13,795 bases of DNA from NCBI GenBank assembly GCA_003601535.1, contig PIXW01000057.1, positions 1 through 13,795 on the forward strand. The letters are read 5' to 3'. Every line of letters starts with the position of its first letter. Position 1 is the first letter of the stretch. Position numbers and translations under genes: made by a program. Shown here piece after piece: positions 1 to 7,795 of the stretch. The stretch is from ANME-2 cluster archaeon (GTDB lineage: Archaea > Halobacteriota > Methanosarcinia > Methanosarcinales > Methanogasteraceae). Below the pieces are notes generated by a model. It did no database searches, was not told the origin of the DNA, and was given only the letters and a program-made list of their open reading frames with translations.

Positions 1-449
1 AAAAAGAGTTTTTTCCGTCCCTTACCGTCCTTGAGAATCTTGAGATGGGTGCGTTCATACGCGATGACGATATCTCTCTAAGTCTGGAGCGGGTGTATGG
101 GATCTTTCCGGTTCTCGAGGAGATGCGTCATGTCAAGGCAGGTGCCTTAAGCGGAGGAGAGCAGCGGATGGTCGGCGTCGGGCGTGCGCTCATGCTGTCG
201 CCTGATCTTCTTCTTCTCGATGAACCGTCTGCAGGGCTCGCTCCTGTGATGCGGGATATGGTCTTTGAGAAGATACTCGAGATCAACCGCACGGGTACTT
301 CGATCATGATTGTCGAACAGAACGCGCGGAGGTCGCTCGGGATATCGGATCGTGGATATGTGCTTGAGATGGGGAGGAACCGGTTCGAGGGGCGTGGTGC
401 GGAGCTTCTGGAGAGTGAAGATGTGTTGAAACTGTATCTGGGTGGGTGA
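1..449 (+). CDS. livF: Branched-chain amino acid ABC transporter ATP-binding protein LivF, C-terminal part
   Basis: Cytoplasmic ATPase subunit that powers a branched-chain amino acid (or similar amide/amino acid) importer together with LivG, LivH, LivM and LivK. The gene runs off the left edge; the frame is open from base 3 and gives 148 residues. The visible part begins in the LivF-typical FPSLTVLENLEMGAF stretch, so the internal ATG at 45 is not the true start. Next come the ABC signature LSGGEQRM, Walker B LLLLDEPSAGLAP and the IMIVEQNA segment, in which Gln stands at the H-loop position as is usual for LivF. The Walker A motif lies outside the window. The last 16 coding bases (432-447) occur again at 1117-1132, so the present TGA stop may have replaced an original TAA. 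The partner livK lies about 700 bp downstream on the opposite strand. Confidence 0.93.
   Translation, partial: KEFFPSLTVLENLEMGAFIRDDDISLSLERVYGIFPVLEEMRHVKAGALSGGEQRMVGVGRALMLSPDLLLLDEPSAGLAPVMRDMVFEKILEINRTGTSIMIVEQNARRSLGISDRGYVLEMGRNRFEGRGAELLESEDVLKLYLGG
432..447. repeat. 16-bp direct repeat, left copy (livF 3' end)
   Basis: The sequence CTGTATCTGGGTGGGT is identical to 1117-1132. This copy encodes the last codons of livF (LYLGG, followed by TGA). Together the two copies bracket the hicBA genes like an attachment-site or target-site duplication. Chance identity of 16 bases somewhere in a window this size is roughly a few percent, and much less at two gene ends of one transporter. Confidence 0.75.
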
Positions 450-460
450 GAGGATACGGA

Positions 461-476
461 TGTTATTTTTTCTTTC
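461..476 (+). terminator. T-rich terminator after livF
   Basis: A pyrimidine stretch dominated by T (TGTTATTTTTTCTTTC) starts 12 bases after the livF stop. Archaeal RNA polymerase commonly terminates at such oligo-T runs without a strong hairpin. No clear stem precedes it, so the call rests on composition and position only. Confidence 0.35.
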
Positions 477-515
477 GAATCACATAGTTGCGGGCATGTC
501 ACCGGAAGTTTTTAC

Positions 516-743
516 CTACAACTCCGAAAATTCCTCCAAAGTAAGTCCTGCTTCTTTGATGATCGCTTTCAATGTTCCTTTTGGAATATCCGCCCCCGGA
601 TGATTTGGAATTGTAGTTCTTCTTTTTGTAATTGGATTGTACCAGATTTCATGACTTCCTTTTGCTTGTCTGTCGAAGACAAAACCCGCTTTCTTTAACT
701 TTTTGGTAACATCTCTTGCGGTTAAGGATGGTAATCTCGTCAT
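516..743 (-). CDS. hicA: HicA-type mRNA interferase toxin
   Basis: This 75-residue protein fits the HicA family of small type II toxins, which have a double-stranded-RNA-binding-like fold and cleave mRNA. The hallmarks are the N-terminal helix with DVTKKLKKAGF, the GSHEIW segment holding the conserved catalytic His, and the basic NPITKRRTTIPNH strand followed by the IPKGTLKAIIKEAGL helix. It is full length for the family. Its ATG (743-741) overlaps the TGA of hicB (742-740) in the ATGA arrangement, so toxin translation is coupled to the antitoxin made just before it. No terminator of its own is obvious. The pair lies between two copies of the livF 3' end, which suggests the cassette moved in as a unit. 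Confidence 0.88.
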   Translation of the reverse strand: MTRLPSLTARDVTKKLKKAGFVFDRQAKGSHEIWYNPITKRRTTIPNHPGADIPKGTLKAIIKEAGLTLEEFSEL

Positions 744-988
744 GCGGTCAAACTTATCGGTATTTTGACATCCTGGATAACCTTTTTTGATGGCTCAATC
801 TCGAACGGCAAAGGGTCACCATGCTCGATATAGGACTCGATGAGTTTTCTTGCTACATCCTGTGCTATCTCCATCGTCTCTGCTATCGACCTGCCCTGTG
901 CAATGAGTCCCTGGAGGGTATCGCTCGTTGCAAGATAGCCCCCCTCTTCTAATTCCTCTATTTTTATGGATATGAGACATTCAGACAT
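740..988 (-). CDS. hicB: HicB-type antitoxin
   Basis: This 82-residue partner of HicA resembles the HicB-like antitoxins with a partial RNase H fold: a beta strand near the N-terminus (ECLISIKIEELEEGGYLATSDTLQGLIAQG), then the helix around SIAETMEIAQDVARKLIESYIE. The C-terminal tail after KKVIQDVKIPISL is short and holds no helix-turn-helix or ribbon-helix-helix, so this is the minimal form. Autorepression through a separate DNA-binding domain is therefore not evident. It is the first gene of the pair. An archaeal ribosome binding site (GAGGCGAT at 1000-993 on the minus strand) lies 4 bases before its ATG, and a TATA-like box lies further upstream. It presumably neutralises HicA by direct binding. 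Confidence 0.85.
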   Translation of the reverse strand: MSECLISIKIEELEEGGYLATSDTLQGLIAQGRSIAETMEIAQDVARKLIESYIEHGDPLPFEIEPSKKVIQDVKIPISLTA

Positions 989-1062
989 TTTTATCGCCTC
1001 GAATTGTTTTCACAGTTGCTTTTGACTATGCCATGCATTGTTAAATGAATTTTCGTATAAAA
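989..1062 (-). promoter_or_regulatory. Promoter and ribosome binding site of hicBA
   Basis: On the minus strand, TTTTATAC at 1062-1055 is a good archaeal TATA box. Initiation about 25 bases downstream would give a leader of roughly 45 nt. GAGGCGAT at 1000-993 matches the archaeal anti-Shine-Dalgarno complement with one mismatch and sits 4 bases before the hicB ATG. The promoter lies inside the segment bounded by the 16-bp repeats, so the cassette carries its own expression signals. Confidence 0.5.
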
Positions 1063-1116
1063 GTCATGGACCTCGGATTAGAAATCCGAAAGACGTTAAG
1101 GTTCGTGCCCATGGCT

Positions 1117-1132
1117 CTGTATCTGGGTGGGT
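1117..1132. repeat. 16-bp direct repeat, right copy
   Basis: This is an exact second copy of 432-447. Read in the livF frame it again gives LYLGG and is followed at once by TAA, then by the A/T-rich stretch and hairpin that end livK on the opposite strand. It therefore looks like the original 3' end of livF, displaced by the hicBA segment. Confidence 0.75.
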
Positions 1133-1156
1133 AAAAATAAAAAACGCCGGGCGGCG
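1133..1156 (-). terminator. Hairpin plus T-run terminator of livK
   Basis: Directly after the livK stop on the minus strand there is a GC-only hairpin, CGCC-GCCC-GGCG (1156-1145), followed by TTTTTTATTTTT (1144-1133). This is a compact intrinsic-type terminator. Read on the plus strand, the same stretch lies just beyond the displaced livF end. Confidence 0.65.
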
Positions 1157-2407
1157 CTACTCGATTGTTATCGACTCGCCCAGCGTGATGTTTCCATCCT
1201 CTGATACCTGCCATTTGCAGTATTCTCCGAATACATCACCGGCACCATCAAAGGTGATCTCTCCGGATGCTCCCTGATAGTTGATCTCCTTTCCATCTCT
1301 TATCAGCGCAAGCGCTGTTCCGATATCAGAGACCTCTTCTCCTGGTGGGTTTGCGACAGATGGTATCGCATCCCGTATCATAACTCCTTCTGCGCTCCCT
1401 GCCTGCTCGATTGCAAGCGCGATGATCGCAGCAGCATCGTAGGTGTTCGAGCTGAATGTAACTGGTTTTCTGCCATATTCTGCCTCGTAAGCCGCTGCAA
1501 AGTCATCGTAGGCAGGACCTGTGGCTCGCGGGTCTGGTGTTGTTCCGGTAAAGTTGGCTACGATGTATTTACCTTCGACGTCCGTTCCAACCTTTAGAGC
1601 CAGTTCATCGGTGCGCAACCCCTCTGAAAGCAGCCAGTCGGTCGTTTTCATGACGCCTTTCTCGTATGCGGCTTTCAGGATTATACTTCCGGTGTCAGGA
1701 TAGCCAACGAGGATGATAACGTCCGGATCGTTCGCAGATACCTTGTCAACCTCGGAATCGAACGTTATCCCGTTTGGATCGTACTTAACCCGATCAACAA
1801 CAGTTCCACCGAGTTCTTCAAACTCTTCCTTGAACATTTTCTCGAATCCTACTCCATAAGGGTTGTTGAGGACGAGCGTGCTTGCAGTGACATATCCACT
1901 GTTATATGCAAGTTTTGCCATCGCTTTGCCCTGCAACGCATCCGATGGAACGGTTCTCCAGTAGAAGCCGTTATCCTCATAAGTCGTAAAATCCGGAGCG
2001 GTGTTGGATGGGGATATCTGAACGATCCGGTTGTTAACCGCTATACTGATCACCGCCAGACTCACGCCACTTCCCGCGGCACCGATCACCGCCGGGACCT
2101 TATCAATGGTTGCCAGTTGATTCATCGCATCGACTGCAGCAACCTCGGAGGTCTGGGAGTCCTTGCTGACAAGAGCAATCTCACTCCCGAGAACGCCCCC
2201 ATTCTCGTTCACCTGCTTTATCGCAAGCCGCGCTCCATCTTCCATCGGTCCGCCATAAGCGGCGAGATCTCCTGTGAGCGGCAGCAATGTGCCGATCTTG
2301 ACTTCCTTCTCCGGTTCCACGCCGTTCTTCTCTGGTGGTGCCACGCAGCCAGATCCCAGAACGATGATAAGAACCGCAAGAATGATCAAATATTTTGTTG
2401 TTTTCAA
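1157..2407 (-). CDS. livK: Branched-chain amino acid ABC transporter substrate-binding lipoprotein
   Basis: Extracytoplasmic binding protein of the periplasmic-binding-protein type I (Peripla_BP_6 / LivK) family. It captures branched-chain amino acids or related amides for the LivHMGF permease. The 416 residues start with a signal sequence (KTTKY, then a hydrophobic run of about 12 residues) ending in a lipobox-like GSG|C with Cys21 as the likely lipid anchor. A charged linker follows, then the family N-terminal strand VKIGTLLPLTGDLAAYGGP and the GARLAIKQVNENGGVLG helix. The two-lobed fold continues through VIGAAGSGVSLAV and PDVIILVGYPDTG. The start is TTG (2407-2405): there is no ATG there, but GAGGAGGCG lies about 5-7 bases upstream. 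The gene converges with livF and is separated from it by hicBA. The exact ligand cannot be read from the sequence. Confidence 0.92.
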   Translation of the reverse strand: MKTTKYLIILAVLIIVLGSGCVAPPEKNGVEPEKEVKIGTLLPLTGDLAAYGGPMEDGARLAIKQVNENGGVLGSEIALVSKDSQTSEVAAVDAMNQLATIDKVPAVIGAAGSGVSLAVISIAVNNRIVQISPSNTAPDFTTYEDNGFYWRTVPSDALQGKAMAKLAYNSGYVTASTLVLNNPYGVGFEKMFKEEFEELGGTVVDRVKYDPNGITFDSEVDKVSANDPDVIILVGYPDTGSIILKAAYEKGVMKTTDWLLSEGLRTDELALKVGTDVEGKYIVANFTGTTPDPRATGPAYDDFAAAYEAEYGRKPVTFSSNTYDAAAIIALAIEQAGSAEGVMIRDAIPSVANPPGEEVSDIGTALALIRDGKEINYQGASGEITFDGAGDVFGEYCKWQVSEDGNITLGESITIE

Positions 2408-2545
2408 AATTACGCCTCCTCTTTATTTGTTGTATCTGTCTATTCGATGCCTTCTGTTGTCAGGAATGTTGTATATGGTTCGGGATATCGGTGTCCACCT
2501 CCTGCATTGTTTGTCAGAACCATCCGCCTGGTGATATATAAATGT
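2408..2545 (-). promoter_or_regulatory. livK leader: strong ribosome binding site and distant TATA box
   Basis: The minus-strand purine run GAGGAGG at 2421-2415 fixes translation at the TTG start, 7 bases away. The best TATA-like box is TTTATATAT at 2542-2534, about 130 bases upstream, which would give a leader of around 100 nt. No better box lies closer. A possible 15-codon leader frame (ATG 2507 to TGA 2460) begins close to the predicted transcription start. The box is partly palindromic (ATATATAAA on the plus strand), so it could also serve a divergent transcript toward the VWA genes. Confidence 0.4.
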
Positions 2546-2680
2546 TCTGAGAGAAAAATTGCACGGTGCTATGCTGATGCTGCATTGAATGGTCGAGTTT
2601 CCGATTACCCATGTAAATTAGCGAAGAGCCGAAGAATCTGAACGATGGTTTATCTATCCTGACATGAAATGAGTCTATGC

Positions 2681-2699
2681 TTTTGTGACATCCACAAAA
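2681..2699. repeat. 7-bp inverted repeat, possible operator
   Basis: TTTTGTG and CACAAAA are separated by ACATC and form a perfect dyad of 19 bases. It lies about 100 bases upstream of the VWA operon start and about 275 bases upstream of livK. Symmetry and position fit a dimeric repressor site, but a transcribed hairpin cannot be excluded. Confidence 0.4.
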
Positions 2700-2795
2700 C
2701 CAGCGAAACACGGTGTGCGACCGACATACCAGCTGTGCATAATCGATAACCGTAAGTATCCTGCAACAAATCTATACGATTGAGGCGATAATCGA

Positions 2796-4643
2796 GTGAT
2801 GTTTGCAAATCTCCAACTGGCAACATGGGCGTTTTTCGCAAGCGTTATTCCATTAATAATTGTATACCTGCTCAGACCGAAGGCAAAGGAGATCTCGATT
2901 CCGTCGATCATGTTTATCACGCAGATAAACCAGAAGAAAAAGAAATATGCAAGGATATTTAATAGAATCATCAAAGACCCTCTGTTTCTGATTCAGTTAC
3001 TCTTTTTAATAGCCCTGATTCTTGCGATTTCCGCGCCTTACATCACCGGAAGCAAGGAGATCAGCGGAGGGAATACGGTAATCGTTCTGGATGCCTCTGC
3101 AAGTATGCAGGCGGATGGCAGGTTCGATTACGCGATCAGTCATGCGAACAGATATCTCACCGCGCGAAACAGCATCATCCTTGCAGAGAACGTCCCGGTA
3201 CTTATGTTACACAATGGCGATACCGGCGCTGCAAAGGAGGTATTGAAGAGTATTCCGAGAACTGCAACAACATCGGATCTGTATCAGGCGATCCTGCTTG
3301 CAAGCACTCTCACAGCAGATGAAGGAGGGAGGATCATTGTCATCTCTGATTTTACAAACTGGGATGGTGATGATCCTTCTGTTGCAAAGAAACTTGTGGA
3401 AGCAGACGGAATCGATGTCTCGTTTGTGAGCGTCTCTGGTGGTAAGAACGATATCGCGATAACAGGCGGATGGTTATCGCCTGCGGCTGATAAATATAAA
3501 TATACCTGCATCATAAAGAATTACATGGATTCCAGTGTGAATGCAGCGATTGAAGTCATGTACAATGGCGAACGATCCAGCTACACTCTGGCAGTGGATG
3601 CATACAGCAGCAGATACTTTTCGCTCAAGGATGTCAGTCCAGGAATCACCGAGATAACGCTTCACCCGGATGATGATCTGACTGTTGATAACCATGCGTA
3701 CATCGTTGTTCCTGTCAGGCAGACCCGCAAAATATTATACATATCAGACTATGATGACGTTCCATCCGCAACCGTGATGAAACTGCTGCCATCGGTTGAT
3801 GCCACCTTCAACAAGCAGGATGAGGTGAAGGGCATCATCCGCAACTATGATTGCGTGGTTGTCGGGCTATGCAATGAAAGTTTGCGATCCTCGTTATGCG
3901 ATGATCTCGCTGATTATGCAGCAGCGGGCGGCAGCGTGGTGGTGATGGCACAGGAGGGGTTGCTTCGTTCGGATACCGGGCGTCTGCTGCCGGTATCGGT
4001 ATCAGCAGAGGCGAATGAGACCACACTCGAAGAAGTGAGGGAGAGCGTGATGACGCGCGATATCGATCTTTCTGATATCGCTATCGGACATTATCTGAAA
4101 GGGGATGCGAAGCGTGGTTCTGTGACATACATCTCAGCAGAAGATAATACACCGATCCTATCCTTCTGGAGAATCGGAGGTGGAAAGGTATTCTATTTTG
4201 GAATTCCGGACATAAGAGGTGATGATGCATGGAGCGATTTCCACACAAAACCCGAGTACCCGATCTTCTGGCTGAATCTGATCGATTATCTGTGTGGGAG
4301 CGGCGATATCGAGAACTGCAACATGCAGACAGGATCAAGCCGCCGGTTCGATTCAAGGATCCGGATAACAGCGCCTGATGGGCGTGTAATCAGAACGAAC
4401 AACCTCCTGCTCGATCAAACCGGTGTGTACCGGCTTCCGGACCAGTCGATTGCAGTCAACCTGTATAAACCAAAGGAATCGAATCTTTTGGATTCCAGTA
4501 TCGTGGCAAGCGAGAAACCTAAGATAAAGGAGACCCGGATCAAAACCACCGTAAAAAAGGAGTTCGACTGGATTTTACTGATGGCTGCAATTGTATTGAT
4601 ATTTACAGAGTTATATTATATCCGTAGCAGGGGTGAACTGTGA
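2796..4643 (+). CDS. BatA-like membrane protein with VWA domain
   Basis: A 615-residue membrane protein of the BatA / aerotolerance-regulator type. Two N-terminal membrane helices (about 10-26 and 63-83) flank the charged cytoplasmic stretch seen in PF07584 proteins. A VWA domain follows, with an intact MIDAS metal site: DASAS (Asp99, Ser101, Ser103), a Thr near 159 in TATTSDL, and Asp185 in VISDF. The middle of the protein resembles a class I glutamine-amidotransferase-like fold (DYAAAGGSVVVMAQEG) without a recognisable catalytic Cys. A last membrane helix lies at about 592-608. VWA MIDAS domains bind protein partners through a metal ion, so it probably scaffolds an envelope complex; bacterial relatives work with MoxR ATPases, none of which is in view. 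GTG 2796 is followed directly by ATG 2799, and either could be the start. The gene is coupled to the next one. Confidence 0.82.
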   Translation: MMFANLQLATWAFFASVIPLIIVYLLRPKAKEISIPSIMFITQINQKKKKYARIFNRIIKDPLFLIQLLFLIALILAISAPYITGSKEISGGNTVIVLDASASMQADGRFDYAISHANRYLTARNSIILAENVPVLMLHNGDTGAAKEVLKSIPRTATTSDLYQAILLASTLTADEGGRIIVISDFTNWDGDDPSVAKKLVEADGIDVSFVSVSGGKNDIAITGGWLSPAADKYKYTCIIKNYMDSSVNAAIEVMYNGERSSYTLAVDAYSSRYFSLKDVSPGITEITLHPDDDLTVDNHAYIVVPVRQTRKILYISDYDDVPSATVMKLLPSVDATFNKQDEVKGIIRNYDCVVVGLCNESLRSSLCDDLADYAAAGGSVVVMAQEGLLRSDTGRLLPVSVSAEANETTLEEVRESVMTRDIDLSDIAIGHYLKGDAKRGSVTYISAEDNTPILSFWRIGGGKVFYFGIPDIRGDDAWSDFHTKPEYPIFWLNLIDYLCGSGDIENCNMQTGSSRRFDSRIRITAPDGRVIRTNNLLLDQTGVYRLPDQSIAVNLYKPKESNLLDSSIVASEKPKIKETRIKTTVKKEFDWILLMAAIVLIFTELYYIRSRGEL

Positions 4644-7081
4644 TGGTGGGTATCGTGGATATTACGAACCTCACAGGAATGATCTTTGGAAATCCTGACT
4701 ACCTCTATGCGATCATCCCTATTCTCCTTATTGGGATATATTATCTCAAAAAAAGCACGAAAAAAGTACTCATCCTGAGCCGGATGATCGTTCTGTTCCT
4801 GATCATCATCGCGCTTGCAGCTCCGTACACCCTCTCGACCCACACGATCACCAATCCACACCCTACCATCACCATCCTCAACGATCAGACCTCGAGCATG
4901 GATATCTTCGATGCATCGGTTGCAGACACGATATGCGAAACCATACAGGATCGCAATCCAGCAGCGCAGATCCGGGCATTCTCTGGCGATCATTCTCCAA
5001 TCGGGGATAAGATCGTGCAGTACGCCAGAGGAGATGACCATATCATCCTTATAAGTGATGGAAACAGCAATTACGGGCGAGATCTTGTGGATGCGGTATC
5101 GGTTGTCGCACGGACCAATACTACCGTATATGCGATCAAAGAGTCTCCTGTCAGAAATGATATGAGCGTCGAGATCATTGGAAGCAAGAACATCATCGTC
5201 GGCAACAAGAACACCTTCGGAATCGTGGTGCGGCAGGCTGGCAGACATGCTAAATATGAACTCGTGGTCAAGGTTGATGATGGGGTCGTCTATCAGAGCA
5301 CGATCGATCAGAATGAACGAGTTAAGGTCAGAAAGATACCGCAGACGTTTAACACGCTCGGCAGCCATGTTTTATGTGCGGAAATCATTCCTGCAGGGGA
5401 TGATTATCGTTCATCAAATAATATCTTTTATAAGTCGGTGTATGTTGTTCCAAAACCAGATATCCAGCTGGTTACAGACGAGGAATCGAATCTACGGGAT
5501 ATTGTATCTGGTTTATACAATGCCAGCGTAAGCGCAAATCTAAAGGAACTTCAAGGAATAAAGACAGTGATCCTTGATAACAGGTACATCAACTCATTAT
5601 CCTCCGGTGATATCGAAGCGCTCAGGAACTTTGTGAGCGATGGTCACGGACTGGTTGTTGTCGGCGGGGATAACTCGTATGACCGGGGCGGGTATCTGGG
5701 CTCTGATTTCGAGAAGATACTCCCTGTTAAGTCGTATCCAAGCGAGTACTACGGAAGAAATGATGTGGTGCTCGTGCTTGACATATCAGGAAGCATGAGG
5801 GATTCAGAGATCGTCTCTGGTACTGGCGTCTCGTTCCTTAACTATGAAAAAGCACTGGCGAATAAGATACTTGATGATAAGGAATTCAGAGATGATTACG
5901 TAGGGGTGGTTGCGTTCGGAGGGCAGGCGTATGTGGTATCCCCTCTGGTATACTTTGGGAACGATCAGACAAGAGCGTCGCTTAAGGATACCATACGGAC
6001 AATCGAACCAACAGGACAGTTGAGCACGCCTCTGGAGGATGGATTATCGATGGCAGAGGAGATGCTTGCCAATTCTGCCGGAGCAAAGGATGTGATCATC
6101 CTATCAGATGGCCAGAAGATCGATTACGAGAGTTCGCTTGCAATCGCAACACAGATGAAGAATAAGGGTATCATGATGCATTTCATTCATGTGGTAAGTT
6201 CACCGACCAGTGTGCTGACATCGTATGAGAAGATCGCCAATGCAGTGGGCGCTTCATATCACCAGACCACGTATCCAGGATCAATCGACATCGAGACCGG
6301 TCAGCCAGAAGCAGAACCCACACCAACACCGCCTCCGGAAGAAGCAGGCACTTATGCGGTCAAAATATTTACCACGAACCATTTCATAACCAGATACCTC
6401 AATCTCTCAGCCAGTATTACCGGATACAACGATGTCACTCCAAAACTCGGTGCGAAAAGGCTTGTTGTGACAACTGAAGGAAAACCAGTCGTTTGCGCGT
6501 GGAGATACGGACTCGGAAGGGTTGTTGCATTCACAACCGACAACGGCAACGAGTGGAGTTCCTCGCTCTATACAGGCAACAACTCGCAACTGATCTCGTC
6601 GATCGTCAACTGGGCGATCGGTGATCCGAGACCCGAAGAAGGAATGATCATTGAAGCAGACGATATATTTCTTGGCGAGGCTTGTGATGTCCTCATCAGT
6701 TCAGATACCATACCAAACCTGATCTTCGGAGGTAGTGCGCTCGATATCTCAAGGATCAGTGAGAACACGTACAGTGCAAGCATCGATCCAGATAAAGAGG
6801 GCGTTTACCATCTATCTGATTACGGAATCGCGGTTAACTATCCACTCGAATATCTGGATGTCGGGATGAATCCTGATATAGAGAAGATCATCCAGTCGCA
6901 TGGCGGAAAGGTGTACAATGAGAGCGAGGTTGGAATGCTGCTCTCCGATGTGAGACGAAGATCGAAGAGGACGGTATATGAACCAGTGTACCATAAATTG
7001 CCATTCATCCTTGCAGCGCTTGCGCTGTTCTTAATTGAGGTGATCCTGCGAAGGCTGAGGGAGATGTGGAGAAGTGGATGA
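4643..7081 (+). CDS. Large VWA / glutamine-amidotransferase-like membrane protein
   Basis: An 812-residue membrane protein from ATG 4643, whose A is also the last base of the upstream TGA, so the two genes are coupled. GGGGTGA 6 bases before that ATG favours it over the GTGs at 4640 and 4646. Residue numbers here count from GTG 4640. Two N-terminal helices (about 22-36 and 44-61) precede a first VWA-like region with a degenerate site, DQTSS at 82-86. Next is an amidotransferase-like segment (FVSDGHGLVVVGGDNSYDRGGY, about 335-355). A complete VWA domain follows, with DISGS (381-385), Thr463 and Asp490. A proline-rich linker (PEAEPTPTPPPEEAG) leads to a second amidotransferase-like half and a C-terminal helix near 787-803. 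It likely forms an envelope complex with its upstream paralogue. The substrate or partner is unknown. Confidence 0.82.
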   Translation: MVGIVDITNLTGMIFGNPDYLYAIIPILLIGIYYLKKSTKKVLILSRMIVLFLIIIALAAPYTLSTHTITNPHPTITILNDQTSSMDIFDASVADTICETIQDRNPAAQIRAFSGDHSPIGDKIVQYARGDDHIILISDGNSNYGRDLVDAVSVVARTNTTVYAIKESPVRNDMSVEIIGSKNIIVGNKNTFGIVVRQAGRHAKYELVVKVDDGVVYQSTIDQNERVKVRKIPQTFNTLGSHVLCAEIIPAGDDYRSSNNIFYKSVYVVPKPDIQLVTDEESNLRDIVSGLYNASVSANLKELQGIKTVILDNRYINSLSSGDIEALRNFVSDGHGLVVVGGDNSYDRGGYLGSDFEKILPVKSYPSEYYGRNDVVLVLDISGSMRDSEIVSGTGVSFLNYEKALANKILDDKEFRDDYVGVVAFGGQAYVVSPLVYFGNDQTRASLKDTIRTIEPTGQLSTPLEDGLSMAEEMLANSAGAKDVIILSDGQKIDYESSLAIATQMKNKGIMMHFIHVVSSPTSVLTSYEKIANAVGASYHQTTYPGSIDIETGQPEAEPTPTPPPEEAGTYAVKIFTTNHFITRYLNLSASITGYNDVTPKLGAKRLVVTTEGKPVVCAWRYGLGRVVAFTTDNGNEWSSSLYTGNNSQLISSIVNWAIGDPRPEEGMIIEADDIFLGEACDVLISSDTIPNLIFGGSALDISRISENTYSASIDPDKEGVYHLSDYGIAVNYPLEYLDVGMNPDIEKIIQSHGGKVYNESEVGMLLSDVRRRSKRTVYEPVYHKLPFILAALALFLIEVILRRLREMWRSG

Positions 7082-7163
7082 GCAATTGCACTTGTTCATA
7101 GCACTGACCATTCGAAAGATTGAAATAGATACGCCGTAAAGATATAGCGGTTTTGGTGATCGC

Positions 7164-7778
7164 ATGAACAAAAATACATCTTCTGATATAGCAAGTACAA
7201 CCATTGAGGATAATACAGACTACCAGAGCACATTAGCCTTCATCTTACTCACTGATGTGGTTGATGGCACCTCCATACATGAAGATTTTGGAAATCTGAG
7301 TGACGAACAGTTCAATGAGAAGATAAAAAACGTAATCCGCTACACCTTCCGGAGGCGTGTGCTGGATGAACTGTATGGCCCAGAGATCGGATCCGGCGAC
7401 CTATCAGAAAAACCAGAGGAACTATCAGATAAACAGTGGGAGGCTGTTATAAAGCGATCGGATATCAAATGGGACGAATATCGCAAATATGTGTATCCAT
7501 TTGAGAAGGATAAATGTAAAGGCTTCTTCCTATCCGGTAAACGAGCAGAAGTGGATATGTTTTTTGCAGAGTACACAGATGAGGTATATTCCGATATCGG
7601 GGCATCGATATACACAAAAGACGGCAGGCAAGTACCGCTTTCGCATGGTCTTCTACATCGAATCGACACGATCTTCGAGGTAGGGAAGAAACCAGGAGTA
7701 CTGCTGACCGAGCAGATGAAGAAGGAGAGTTTCGAGGAACATGCAAAGCGTGCCGAACGCGACCTTTATGAGAAATAA
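7164..7778 (+). CDS. Uncharacterised 204-aa soluble protein, partner of SMC-like gene
   Basis: I do not recognise this family. The protein has 204 residues, is highly charged, and shows no signal peptide, membrane helix, cysteine motif or P-loop. The first ~20 residues are polar and low in complexity. The core opens with YQSTLAFILLTDVVDG, followed by helices rich in Lys/Glu/Asp, and the last ~25 residues (EQMKKESFEEHAKRAERDL) should form a charged helix. Conserved-looking features are KGFFLSGKRAEVDMFF and SHGLLHRIDTIFEVG. GGTGAT at 7155-7160 lies 3 bases before the ATG. The SMC-like ATPase gene follows after only 17 bp, so the two are almost certainly cotranscribed. By analogy with SMC and Rad50 partners it may be an accessory or kleisin-like subunit, but that is inference from position alone. 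Confidence 0.75.
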   Translation: MNKNTSSDIASTTIEDNTDYQSTLAFILLTDVVDGTSIHEDFGNLSDEQFNEKIKNVIRYTFRRRVLDELYGPEIGSGDLSEKPEELSDKQWEAVIKRSDIKWDEYRKYVYPFEKDKCKGFFLSGKRAEVDMFFAEYTDEVYSDIGASIYTKDGRQVPLSHGLLHRIDTIFEVGKKPGVLLTEQMKKESFEEHAKRAERDLYEK

Positions 7779-7795
7779 GCACATAAGGTGACATA

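Larger units (their letters stand above)
2408..2795. other. 388-bp intergenic region between livK and the VWA operon
   Basis: This spacer separates divergent genes. It holds the livK leader signals, a partly palindromic TATA-like box at 2534-2542, an inverted repeat at 2681-2699, and the ribosome binding site GAGGCGAT at 2782-2789 for the VWA gene. That site sits in the loop of a small 5-bp hairpin (CGATT 2777-2781 with AATCG 2790-2794). Short open frames here have no recognisable protein character. I saw no tRNA, CRISPR repeat or insertion sequence. Confidence 0.5.

Noticed and set aside
1070..1116. tRNA-like stretch with a stem TCGGATT-AGA-AATCCGA resembling a Ser tRNA anticodon arm, followed by GGTTCG
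   Set aside because: No acceptor stem or D arm can be built, the T loop does not close, and the implied AGA anticodon is not used by archaea. At best it is a simple hairpin inside the hicBA cassette.
2117..2641. Plus-strand open frame of 174 codons over the livK 5' end and its promoter
   Set aside because: It overlaps the signal-peptide coding region and regulatory signals of livK and has no recognisable protein features.
4616..5368. Long open frame on the minus strand (250 codons) opposite the second VWA gene
   Set aside because: It is antisense to a clear domain-bearing gene, has no protein family character, and its openness follows from the codon bias of the real gene.
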